NCBI GenBank assembly: GCA_024220505.1 | Contig: JAKZZE010000036.1 | Coordinates: 1 to 64,000, forward strand | Length of the DNA: 64,000 nt | DNA from: Rhizopus arrhizus | Taxonomy: Eukaryota > Mucoromycota > Mucoromycetes > Mucorales > Rhizopodaceae | Direction of reading: 5' to 3' | In this document: one piece after another, positions 1-9,621 of the stretch | Layout: every line of letters starts with the position of its first letter | How positions within the stretch are numbered: the first letter of the stretch is position 1 | Made by a program: the position numbers and the translations under genes | Notes under the pieces: model-generated | The model's database searches: none | The model's input: the letters and a program-made list of their open reading frames with translations, nothing else | What the model was told of the DNA's origin: nothing

Positions 1-310
1 GTATATTCACTGTCACAATTACTCTGTGTGGTAAAGAGAGCTGACTACAATTAATATCATTTTACTTTAAACTTAGTATAAAGTGAAAATTAGTCTCAAA
101 AGTACTCAAACTAATTCTGGATATCTGTTATTATGTTTTCATAAATAATTGTAACTATCATACAACACTCCTTTTGGTTCTTCCATGTCTTTTTGGCTTC
201 TGTTCTCCTCCGGATTCCCTCGGTTTCCTGTGCCGAAATTAGTGTATTCCAACACACTAATGAAATTATTCCCATCTTCTCTTGGCCTGGACTTTTTCTC
301 GCCACTGTAA
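1..310. other. Left-edge stretch without a supportable gene
   Basis: Short overlapping minus-strand ORFs exist here, but they overlap one another in different frames and show no domain or composition that would support a gene. I see nothing else in it. Confidence 0.4.
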
Positions 311-1089
311 CTGACTACCATCATTCAGTCTAAAGAATCCGAATACGAGTCTTTATTGACTCGTTGTACTACCTCGTTTGTTTTGGCCACTTTCGGCCAA
401 CAAATAATTGATCAGTACTTGTCTTTGGATTCTACTCCTTCTCCCACTGAAATGGTATGCATTTCTAAGGCGTTTGCTCACCTTAGATATCTTGTCGAGT
501 GGTTTCCAACACGCGCCAAAGGGTTCTCTATCCCCGAGTCAGACTTTTCTCATTTAATGGATGGGTCCACCCATGACTCAGTTATTTTTAATAACTTGAG
601 GACCTCTCCTGTTTGCCGTTTCTTTTCCCTGATGGGTCAAGCTATCCCATCAGATGTACTCTCATCATGTTTCATCACGAAACAAAAGAGGACTCGGTTC
701 GGCTCTGCTTCCCTTTTTGGAAAAGGCCTCCGGCCCACGACTCACGGCTCTATCGTGGGTCGGTACAACCTCAGAGCCCGCATCCGCCAGATGCCTCAAC
801 GCTTGATTGGACAAGCATCACCTTACTATCACCGAGACAAAATCCATTGTCCGGTCGTTTTTACAAATGTATACACGGTACATATCGTTCTGCAACAACA
901 TGTAGACATTTTAATATCCGTAAACCATGTACTTACCCACCTTGGTTTCTTCATAGTGCACGAAAGCAAGAAAGAATTGTCTTTATAATAAAGCATAGTT
1001 CACCACTTTGGTTTGATTCCTTTATATTTAATAAAGCAGTTCATAATTTTTCTTCTTTAAATATTCCAAAGACAGAATATGGACTGTAA
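311..1089 (+). pseudogene. Decayed gag-like retroelement ORF
   Basis: An open frame runs from the stop at 308-310 to about 988 and has no ATG at its 5' end, so the start is missing or lies outside the frame. From about 613 a second plus frame stays open to 1089. In that frame a segment with Cys-Arg-His-Phe-Asn, then Pro-Cys, then Phe-Leu-His (around 897-955) resembles the start of a cysteine/histidine zinc-knuckle-like motif of fungal retroelement Gag proteins, but the later cysteines are gone. I infer a frameshifted Gag-type ORF. An AATAAA-type signal near 1030 could end a transcript. It could also be an unrelated decayed gene; no catalytic domain is visible. Confidence 0.35.
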
Positions 1090-1336
1090 GCAAAGGGCTA
1101 TTATGTTATGAAATCTAAGATCATTTTTAATTTTATATTATGTCTTTTTATGTACAATATGCAAAAAAATAAACATCTTTTAACAGGTACTGTTCCTTAC
1201 TACAAAACTTACATGATCTATAGATTTGTTTACCATAAAACAAAATATCAATAATCCTTTCTTCCATATTATTATATGGTCCCTTATAATCCCCATGATT
1301 AAATAATATAACAAAAAAGAAATAAACTGATATTGT

Positions 1337-2250
1337 TGTTGTATAATGGTAATAGTTATTAAGAAAAAGGTAGAAACAAAGATCAAGAAACAGTGAAGTG
1401 TTTTAAGTATAAAAAACAGGACAAAGAACAATTAACGAAACCCAACAATAGTTCTAAAGTCGAATACTTTTATTAAAGAAAAATTTCAAGGCTATTTATA
1501 TTAGTTGAGCAAGACCTGAGATTAGATGACAAAAAATAGTTACGACCGATATGATTTGACATGTATAAGAAAAATTTTATAAACTGACGTTAATAATCAA
1601 CTGTTGAGATGAAAGTAAAGCTTGGCTGTTTAGGGCAGTGATAATTATCAGGTTCTATTCTTATTCAAACTCATTTGTAAAGATTTAGTCCAGAATGATA
1701 AGACTGTATCTTATTGACATGTCAAGACATGACAAACAGTGTGAGTACTTTTTGAGACTGATCTTTATTTCAGTTTAAGTTAAAGTAAAAATTATTCTAA
1801 TTGAAGACAGGTATTTATATCTTATTGAGTGAGTGGCTTGATATCTTCTATTGTAAGCGTTCTTCTAATATTCAGGTACTTTAGCAAGTGTCATCTATAA
1901 TTATGATTATGAAAACTTTTCATTTGTTCTTTTGTATGTCTGTCATAGATTATCTTTTATTCTGGGAATTCCTCACTGATTTGAATGAGGTTATTTTACG
2001 CGTTATTTCAATTATGTGAAAGATTAGCAATATTCCTGATATTGGATTGGATCTTGTTATTTTAGTTGATACTTCTTCTTATCAAAGAACTCTTATTAAT
2101 ACAAAACATATTCTAAAAGAATATGTTTAATTGGAATTGATTGTATAATCTTATTTAAATAAACTTATATTTTTATTTTATTTAATTATGATCTTGTGTT
2201 AAGACTTATATTTATCAATGACAATTACAATCAGTTGCTGTTCTACAACA
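1337..2250 (-). repeat. Solo LTR, family S, interrupted by an insertion
   Basis: Read on the minus strand this starts TGTTGTAGAACAG at 2250 and ends with CATTATACAACA at 1337, matching the reverse complement of 42110-42677. It is flanked on both sides by the 5-bp target duplication ATTGT (1332-1336 and 2251-2255). Its 914 bp exceed the 568 bp of the other copy by 346 bp, which is accounted for by an insert at 1396-1741. No internal retroelement sequence lies next to it, so it is a solo LTR left by LTR-LTR recombination. Confidence 0.88.
1396..1741 (-). mobile_element. Insertion inside solo LTR S, probably a small LTR-like element
   Basis: The uninterrupted copy of LTR S lacks this segment. 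The 8 bases AAACAGTG occur at both borders (1388-1395 and 1734-1741), as a target duplication would. Read on the minus strand the insert has a TATAAATAG box and an AATAAAAG signal near its 3' side, the arrangement seen in the LTRs of this window, so a solo LTR of another family is a reasonable reading. The ends are not clean TG...CA, so the class is uncertain. No other copy was noticed in the window. Confidence 0.55.
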
Positions 2251-2255
2251 ATTGT

Positions 2256-3057
2256 TATTTTCAAATTGACCATTTTTAATTTCGTAAATTTCATTAATAG
2301 GAGTAGGTATTTTTGTTTGAAATTTTTTTGATTAATTACTGACGAACCATAATATAAGGATTTTCTAGCATTCATTTGTTAAAAGTTGATATTCTCTTAG
2401 TAAATTATCCTTAATGTTGATAGTTTCCATTTTTTTATTTAGCAAAATTTAATCTTGTATATTAAGATAGAAATAAGAGTGCTAATTTTTCATCATTATA
2501 CAGTAATAAGTAATAGACGGATATATATGATTATTGTATCATTTTTTTTAATGAAAGTCGGCATTTCCTTTCTACATCCACAATTTTGATGCTTCGTTAA
2601 CTTTAACTACAAATAAAACATGATTATTATAAAACAAAATCATCATCAAGAAGGCAATTATTCCATGATGCATGAGTAAGCAACATTTCATTTATGCTTT
2701 CTCCTAAAAAAACATATAAATTTTATACAGAATCAGACATCCGTCCAACAAAGAAAAACTTCATACATTATAAGCAATTATACAATGAGCTTAAAGCAGG
2801 CAACATCTTATCTTTTCCCACAAAGAGATCCGAGCGGAAGATTGTATATTGACTCCAACTATAATCGTTAAAAACTTTCTAGTCATTATGCGATGGAACA
2901 AATTTTGTTGGTCAAAAGTTTTCATACGCTATACTGAATGTTCCCAAGTTACGTTAAAGGTTAAACTTTTGTTTGACCTAGTGGCAACATTACGATCATG
3001 CTAGCTATCAGGCGAGAATTCGAATCCAGTAGCCGACATCAATCATACCACCATGCA
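2256..3057. other. AT-rich stretch without a gene
   Basis: No ORF with coding character, no terminal repeat and no RNA gene was recognised. A box-B-like TTCGAATCC near 3020 does not belong to a foldable tRNA. Confidence 0.5.
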
Positions 3058-4880
3058 ATAAGCCGGTTTTACCCCATTTGGCGATGGGGTACATTTAGTG
3101 TTTCTACCACAATTCTGAAATTAAGCGGGCAACCACAGGATTTTAGGGTACAACCTTAGAAATACTCAGAGATCCAAGCTTAACTTTAGCCATAGGCCAA
3201 ATTTTAGCTATAAGCCTATCCATAGGCACAAAAATAGTGGGCTATGTGTAAAAATAGCTTTGTGTGATTTATAGAGCAAATGGGGTGCACTTAGTGTTGG
3301 TTATCACTCCGCTTAACTTTAGCCATAAGCCAAATTTTAACTATAAGCCTATCCATAGGCGTAAACATAGAAGGCTATGTGTAAAAATCGCTCTATCTCG
3401 TTTCTATGCCCAATGGGGTGCGGCTAGTGTTTCTACCACAACTCTGAAATTAAGCGGGCAACCACAGGATTTTGGGGTTTAACCATAGCGATAGAAATAA
3501 TCAGAGATCCAAGCTTAACTTTAGTCATAGGCCAAATTTTAGCTATTAGCCTATCCATAGGCGTAAACATAGTGATCTATGTGTGAAAATGGCTTTGTGT
3601 GACTTATAGAGCAAATGGGGTGTGTCTAGTGCTGGTTATCACTCCGCTTAACTTTAGTCAGAGGCCAAATCTTAGCTATAAGCCTATCCATAGGCATAAA
3701 AAGAGTGGGCTATGTGTTAAAATCACTTTATCCCATTTATAGAGCAAATGGGGTGCACCTAGTGTTCGTTATTACTCCGAAAAATAACCGGACAACACTG
3801 GATTTTACTTTTTCGCTATAGCCGTGACTCTAACTTTAGTTATCGTCATGAAAAGTGCTCTAACCACAACTCTGAAATTAAGCGGGCAACCACAGGATTT
3901 TGGGGTTTAACCATAGCGATAGAAATAATCAGAGATCCAAGCTTAACTTTAGTCATAGGCCAAATTTTAGCTATAAGCATAGCCATAGGCACAAAAATAG
4001 TGAGCTATGTGTAAAAATAGCTTTGTGTGATTTATAGAGCAAATGGGGTGCACTTAGTGTTGGTTATCACTCCGCTTAACTTTAGTCATAAGCCAAATTT
4101 TAGCTATAAGCCTAGCCATAGACACAAAAATAGTGGGCTATGTGTAAAAATCTCTTTGTATGATTTGCATACCAAATGGGGTGTGTCTAGTGCTGGTTAT
4201 CACTCCGCTTAACTTTAGCCATAAGCCAAATTTTAACTATAAGCCTATCCATAAGCGTAAACATAGTGAGCTATGTGTAAAAATCGCCCTATCTCGTTTA
4301 TATGCCCAATGGGGTGCGGCTAGTGTTTCTACCACAATTCTGAAATTAAGCGGGCAACCACAGGATTTTGGGGTTTAACCATAGCGATAGAAATAATCAG
4401 AGATCCAAGCTTAACTTTAGTCATAGGCCAAATTTTAGCTATTAGCCTATCCATAGGCGTAAACATAGTGATCTATGTGTGAAAATGGCTTTGTGTGACT
4501 TATAGAGCAAATGGGGTGTGTCTAGTGCTGGTTATCACTCCGCTTAACTTTAGTCAGAGGCCAAATCTTAGCTATAAGCCTATCCATAGGCATAAAAAGA
4601 GTGGGCTATGTGTTAAAATCACTTTATCCCATTTATAGAGCAAATGGGGTGCACCTAGTGTTCGTTATTACTCCGAAAAATAACCGGACAACACTGGATT
4701 TTACTTTTTCGCTATAGCCGTGACTCTAACTTTAGTTATCGTCATGGAAAGTGCTCTAACCACAACTCTGAAATTAAGCGGGCAACCACAGGATTTTGGG
4801 GTTTAACCACAACCACAACCACATCTCGTGTATTGGGCGGGCAACCACAGGATTTTGGGGTTTAACCACAATTGTGGTTC

Positions 4881-4930
4881 TTTTTTTTTTTTTTTTTTTT
4901 TTCTTCTTCTTCTTCTTCTTCTTCTTCTTC
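4881..4930. repeat. Poly-T plus (TTC)n microsatellite
   Basis: About 20 T residues run directly into about ten TTC units inside the tandem array, just after the palindrome ACCACAATTGTGGT. A longer relative of it lies at the same place in the next module. Confidence 0.95.
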
Positions 4931-5181
4931 CCAACCATAACCACAAAATAAACTTGTCTATAGAAAAAAAAAACAAACCGCTTTACCTCGTTTATATACG
5001 CAATGGGGTGCGCCTAGTGTTGGTTATCACTCCGAAAAATAACCGGACAACACTGGATTTTAGTTTTTCGCTATAGCCGTGACTCTAACTTTAGTTATGG
5101 TCACGAAAAATGCCCAAACCACAACTCGGAAATTAAGCGGGCAACCACAGGATTTTGGGGTTTAACCACAATTGTGTTTCG

Positions 5182-5269
5182 TTTTTTTTTTTTCTTCTTC
5201 TTCTTCTTCTTCTTCTTCTTCTTCTTCTTCTTCTTCTTCTTCTTCTTCTTCTTCTTCTTCTTCTTCTTC
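5182..5269. repeat. Poly-T plus long (TTC)n microsatellite
   Basis: A T run leads into about 25 TTC units. Its position after the GGGGTTTAACCACAATTGTG module is the same as that of the tract at 4881, so the microsatellite seems to be part of the repeated unit and to have expanded separately. Confidence 0.95.
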
Positions 5270-5458
5270 CCAACCATGACCACAAAACAAAATTGTCTGT
5301 AAGAAAAATCGCTTTATCTCGTTTATATACCCAATGGGGTGCGCTTAGTGTTGGTTATCACTCCGAAAAGTAACCGGACAACACTGGATTTTACTTTTTC
5401 GATATAGCCGTGACTCTAACTTTAGTTACCGTCATAAAAAGTGCCTAAACCACAACTA

Positions 5459-5672
5459 CAGTGGGTGGAAAAATGGTTCCAATGTTTTCGTCTCGCAACT
5501 TTAACGCTTTATAACTTTTGAACTACAAACGGTAACGACTCACAAAAACATGCATTTTGTAGCGCTTTTGCGGCTTATATTGGTGAAAAAAGATTTTGTT
5601 TGCACTGTTACACAATCGGGAATAAACTAAAATTAAGTACAAAAACCAACATTGGAACCATTTTTCCACTAC
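5459..5672 (+). repeat. Left long terminal inverted repeat of Tc1 lineage 1
   Basis: The 22-bp motif GTGGAAAAATGGTTCCAATG(TT) at 5465-5486 recurs as its exact reverse complement at 5648-5669. The TIR is therefore itself bounded by an inverted repeat with a loop of about 160 bp, and could fold back. Confidence 0.92.
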
Positions 5673-5860
5673 AACTCTAGATAAGTTTATTTGTTATTTA
5701 ATGAAATTTTCACTAGAGCTTTTTAGCTGATTATGAGTCATACCATTCCGGCTATCGCCGAAAAAGTTTACGTGACGTATAAAATTAATTTATCCCCGGT
5801 CAAAACTTTTTTTTCCTTTTCTTTCTCCACATATCGAAGATTTGGGGTATCACTACACAT

Positions 5861-6892
5861 ATGGTTCGCGCTCTCTCTAAAAACAAGCAAGAAAGCATCA
5901 AATCATTGGTTTTACAAAACAAGCCATACTCAGTGATAATGGAACGTATCCCTAATTTAAAAAAATCTACTTTAAGTAGATATGCCAACAAGTTTTCTCC
6001 TGGTAGAGTAACAGCAAACCTTGATAGAAAGGCTGTTCTAAGCGTTACCACCAAGTCTTATATACGTAAGCAGGTTGTTAATGGTACCCTCAAGACTGCG
6101 AAGGCTGTCCATAAGTATCTAGTATGCACTGGCCATAATATTAGCTACTCAGGTACCATTAAGGTTATGAAAAGCATGAACTTCCATGCTAAGATAAAGG
6201 TAAAAAAGCCTATATTGACTAAGGTTCAGCAAACAAGACGACTAGCATGGGCGGAAGAGCATAAAAACTGGACAAGCGATGACTGGAGACGTATGGTATT
6301 CAGTGACGAAACAAAAGTCAACGTTTATGGGTCAGATGGTTGCAAATACTTTTGGAGTCGACCAGATGATAAACTTCCACCCCATCATCTCGACTTGACA
6401 GTTAAAGGAGGGGGCGGTAGCATCATGGTATGGGGTTGTATTACCTATGACGGGCCTGGTTATGCATGTTGGATTAGTGAAGGCATAATGAAAGCTTCTG
6501 ACTATGTCGGAATTCTTAGTACAACTCTCATGGATAGCCTTGATTACTATGATTACAATCCTCAGGACATCTATTTTCAGCAGGATAACGATCCTAAACA
6601 CACATCAAAGCTAGCTAGGCAATGGTTCAAGGACAACAACTTCAAGTGTGACCATAAGTTCAACTGGCCATCACAAAGTCCAGATCTAAACCCAATAGAG
6701 CACATCTGGCGCCACTTTAAGCTCAAGTTAAGTGCATATGATACTAGGGCAAAAGGTGTGCATGAATTATGGGATTGTATTGAAAAAGAATGGTCTATTT
6801 TTACAGCAGAAGACTATAGGGGATACATAGACAGTATGCCAGATCGTTGTAGAGCTGTAATTGCTGCGAAGGGCGGTCATACAAGATATTAA
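5861..6892 (+). CDS. Tc1-like transposase, DD37E spacing
   Basis: A 343-residue transposase of the Tc1/mariner superfamily, which cuts the element from DNA and inserts it at TA. Residues 1-115 hold the two helix-turn-helix DNA-binding regions. The catalytic acidic residues are D149 in VFSDETK, D242 in FQQDNDPKH and E280 in PDLNPIEHIW. There are 37 residues between the second Asp and the Glu, against 34 in canonical Tc1. The Gly-rich KGGGGSIMVWG segment precedes D242. The frame is intact from ATG to TAA and the length is normal for the family, so the gene may be active. The ATG at 5861 sits about 190 bp inside the TIR, and it is the first ATG that gives the family's usual N-terminus. The copy at 35610-36642 is the same protein with disabling changes. 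Confidence 0.93.
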   Translation: MVRALSKNKQESIKSLVLQNKPYSVIMERIPNLKKSTLSRYANKFSPGRVTANLDRKAVLSVTTKSYIRKQVVNGTLKTAKAVHKYLVCTGHNISYSGTIKVMKSMNFHAKIKVKKPILTKVQQTRRLAWAEEHKNWTSDDWRRMVFSDETKVNVYGSDGCKYFWSRPDDKLPPHHLDLTVKGGGGSIMVWGCITYDGPGYACWISEGIMKASDYVGILSTTLMDSLDYYDYNPQDIYFQQDNDPKHTSKLARQWFKDNNFKCDHKFNWPSQSPDLNPIEHIWRHFKLKLSAYDTRAKGVHELWDCIEKEWSIFTAEDYRGYIDSMPDRCRAVIAAKGGHTRY

Positions 6893-6905
6893 TAAAATAA
6901 AGCAT

Positions 6906-7119
6906 GTAGTGGAAAAATGGTTCCAATGTTGGTTTTTGTACTTAATTTTAGTTTATTCCCGATTGTGTAACAGTGCAAACAAAATCTTTTTTCACCAATA
7001 TAAGCCGCAAAAGCGCTACAAAATGCATGTTTTTGTGAGTCGTTACCGTTTGTAGTTCAAAAGTTATAAAGCGTTAAAGTTGCGAGACGAAAACATTGGA
7101 ACCATTTTTCCACCCACTG
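6906..7119 (-). repeat. Right long terminal inverted repeat of Tc1 lineage 1
   Basis: Inverse complement of the left TIR. The 22-bp motif is present at 6909-6930 (inner) and inverted at 7092-7113 (outer). Confidence 0.92.
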
Positions 7120-7121
7120 TA

Positions 7122-7300
7122 TGAAATTAAGCTGGCAACCATAGGATTTTGGATTTTAACCGTAAACACAATTTTCTTTTTTTGCGTTTTTGTGGTCCAT
7201 TGGTTCTGTTTCTGCGTTGAAAACCACAACCACAATTTTATAAGCGTTTTGTGCTGGTATCCATAACTCTTTTGGGGTTTAACCACCGTCTGTGTCGTTA
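7122..7300. repeat. Continuation of tandem array beyond the Tc1 element
   Basis: GAAATTAAG, GGCAACCATAGGATTTTGG and GGGGTTTAACCAC modules continue in a more diverged form to about 7295, where array similarity stops. Confidence 0.7.
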
Positions 7301-8465
7301 TCTGTTGCTTCATCAAGTAGCCCTGTTATTATTGTTGATTCTGATGATGAAGTAGAAAAAACACATTTATAAACTGAACAAAATTCAAACTTGGATGAAG
7401 CATTTATTTCTATCAATAACGACGATATTGAAGAATGACTGGAAAAAGAAGATTTTGAAGTTGATGAAGAGTTACATCACAGTACCATTTTGCCACATAA
7501 TTGGAGCAGAGAGCAAAATGTTCCCATTATGTCCACAAAATGGTGCTGAAGGAAGTATTATGTACTTGGAACAAGCGAGAAGTAATCCATGTTGGAGATG
7601 TAATGACATAACTATAAACCAGGAAACCGGCGAAAAATATTGCAATGGACGTCAAATAGCTGTACGAAACGCTTCCTTTTTTCCTCATCGAAACTTACCA
7701 AACTATGACACTCTATCCATTCTTTACTTTTGGCGTTTGAAAATACGCCGCATAGCAATTTCTACCATGGTTGGATGCTCTCCTAATACAGTACGCAAAA
7801 CGTTAAGATTGGTACCAAGTCTTACAAGAAGATTTGCAGCAAAATGATTGTAAAATTGGAGACTATGATGCGGATCGAAATCCAATCGTGATAGAAATTG
7901 ATGAATCAAAGTTTGGAAAAAGAAAGTGTCATCGTGGACACCATGTGGAGGGTGTTTGGATGCTTGGTGGTGTGGAAAAGACACCTGAACGAAAGTACTT
8001 CCTTGTTGTGGTGAATAACAGAAACACGGAAACGATAAATACAATTATCCAAAATTATGTTGCCGATGCATCCATAGTACATACAGACTGTTGGCGAGCA
8101 TATGAAAGTATGGTAAACCTTGGAATGAACTTAATACATCGAACTGTCAGCCATAGTGTAACATTTCGTGATGGCGATGTTCATACCAATACAATTGAGG
8201 GTAAGAACAAGGTTACTATATACAAAGGTTTATAGCTCAAAATCATTCTAAAATTTCTTTAGGAACTTGGAATTGAATAAAAATGAATGCAACTCCTGCC
8301 CTCAGAACAAAGAAAATGATACCTTGGTTGCTTATTGAATTTATTTGGCGAAGAAAGCACCATAACAATACCTTTAACGGTATAATAAATTGCCTTAAGA
8401 ATGTTAGCTTTGATCGAGTTCAACATAATCCAGCCTGGTTTGCAGAACTTGCTGCAGAAAAATAA
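7300..8465 (+). pseudogene. Broken ISXO2/Merlin-type transposase gene
   Basis: The protein pieces are typical of the ISXO2-like DDE transposase domain (IS1595/Merlin type). They are an N-terminal C-x2-C segment (PCWRCND), a helix-turn-helix (about 7700-7800), the first Asp in VIEIDESKFGKRK (about 7885), the second Asp in VHTDCWRAY (about 8085) and the Glu in HTNTIEG (about 8195). A 62-nt intron (8201-8262, GTAAGA...TTTAG) fits exactly: the split Gly codon joins to the expected TWN-x-IK. Damage is clear. There are stop codons in the acidic leader (about 7300-7480), a frameshift just after the HTH near 7805, and a TGA in the exon after the intron where the family has Gly. No terminal inverted repeats or 8-9-bp duplication could be found. 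It abuts the right end of the tandem array. Confidence 0.72.
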
Positions 8466-9473
8466 CATTAATAATACGAAATAAAAATATAAACGTTTGT
8501 TGAAACGTTGTTATTAATATCATTTGCAGCAAGTACTATAGATACTTTATGTAAAAAAATAGCCAAAGTGTTAAGATAATCAATTAAACAAAAGATATTG
8601 CGATAACATTCGTTTTTGTGTGTCCACAATATTAAATACATTCATTTTAAAGAGATTAGATGCTGAACCAATAGTCTTAACAAGCTTGATTCCAAAAAAA
8701 TAATACAGTATTCAGCACAATTTCGCATTTAAACTGTAATGACCAGATTCTGTTGTGTAAATCAAGCTTATTACAGAAGAGTAATAAAAATATCAAAACA
8801 AAAAAGGGAATACAATCAAGTATGTGCTTCAAAGGACTTGTTCCTGAGAAGAAAACAAGCATTCGATTCAAAAAAATTATTTTACAGAAAAAAAGTGAAG
8901 AAAATTGTATGTTTTCATACCAGAAAAAAAAAAGAAAAGATGGCTGTTTATACATAATTTGTTTTGTAGGGCTTTTGTCTTCCGAGTTGCTTTTGATTGT
9001 TTTTGGGTTAATGTCTTCAATTCGCTTTGTTAAGTTGAATCGAGTTGGTTAATACAAAATAAAAAGGTTTTCTTTAAAGTAATTAGCAACTTAAAATTAA
9101 ACTATGTTTGCGTCCTCATCATTTTTTGATTATCAATGGCATCGTCACAATATGAATATAAAATAAACGATACATAAAAGCATTAATATTTGAAAAGAAG
9201 AACCACAGCCATAAAATTGCATTTGCAACTTCCTAAAAAAGCATGGTCGACAAATTTTAAACAAGTGACCCCTTGGTTTGTGTCGTATTTACATTATTAA
9301 ATACTTATTATTCGTATGAGATTACTCAGATCTTATATAAGAAATAACAAGTACTGAAGACATAATATTACTTATTACATATTCCTTAAAGCTCATATAC
9401 AATGTTTATATTGTTCAAGCTCAATACTAAAATTGATCTTGAACTCACTTTGGTCCCTGAATAATTTCATTTC
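8466..9473. other. Non-coding stretch, includes upstream part of element A
   Basis: Small overlapping ORFs around 8680-9052 are Lys/Phe-rich and lack coding character. The right part (from at least 9420) is shared with 43145-43348 inverted, and so belongs to the LTR/leader of retroelement A. The left LTR boundary could not be fixed because the other copy is cut there. Confidence 0.5.
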
Positions 9474-9621
9474 CTATATAAAGGCGTAGTTTGATTAAAT
9501 GGGTTCTGTCTCTCGTCTTGAAATCTAATAACAAGGTTACATAGAGACTCATTCACTAGTTTTCAAGTACTATTTCCTTTCTTTTTTCTCACTTTTATCT
9601 GCAAATATCTCATTTTTTTGA
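9474..9621 (+). promoter_or_regulatory. Promoter and leader of retroelement A (part of its LTR)
   Basis: TATATAAAGG at about 9475 is a good TATA box, about 145 bp upstream of the gag ATG. The block from about 9420 to the ATG recurs inverted at 43145-43348 in front of a second gag fragment of the same family, which supports its being LTR/leader sequence rather than chance. Confidence 0.6.

Larger units (their letters stand above)
3058..5456. repeat. Higher-order tandem repeat array, locus 1
   Basis: The array is built of about 132-134-bp subunits, recognisable by AACTTTAGYCATARGCCAAA, CCTATCCATAGGC and CAAATGGGGTG. These are punctuated by a box reading GAAATTAAGCGGGCAACC followed by ACAGGATTTTGGGGTTTAAC. 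A superunit of about 0.9 kb is repeated almost exactly: the block from about 3431 to 3895 recurs at about 4327 to 4790. Toward the right end the box alternates with a second module (CCGGACAACACTGGATTTTA) and with CTT-repeat tracts. Short ORFs inside are by-products of the repeat; the subunit length is not a multiple of three and no protein is suggested. The array resumes after the Tc1 element at 7122. Confidence 0.9.
5459..7119 (+). mobile_element. Complete Tc1/mariner-type DNA transposon (lineage 1, copy a)
   Basis: The element starts CAGTGGGTGGAAAAATGG and ends with the inverse complement CCACCCACTG, flanked by the TA duplication (5457-5458 and 7120-7121) typical of Tc1/mariner. It encodes one intact transposase. 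The flanks rejoin across the TA as a normal unit of the tandem array, so the element jumped into the array. Terminal inverted repeats are long (about 212 bp), and each carries the same 22-bp motif at both ends in opposite orientation. A second copy lies at 35383-37044. Confidence 0.95.

Noticed and set aside
3000..3040. TTCGAATCC with GACCTAGTGGC upstream, suggestive of a tRNA or SINE
   Set aside because: Acceptor and T-stem halves do not pair and no anticodon arm can be formed; TTCGAA is palindromic and easily arises by chance.
5101..5283. Poly-lysine ORF on the minus strand
   Set aside because: It is the translation of the CTT microsatellite.
3264..5373. Repeated ORFs in the array (IYRANGVHLVLVITPLNF type)
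   Set aside because: They are the same repeat unit read repeatedly. The unit length is not a multiple of three, frames close at every unit, and no start or domain is kept.
3058..5456. CRISPR-like array
   Set aside because: The repeats are long and contiguous without unique spacers, the region is eukaryotic and no cas genes are present.
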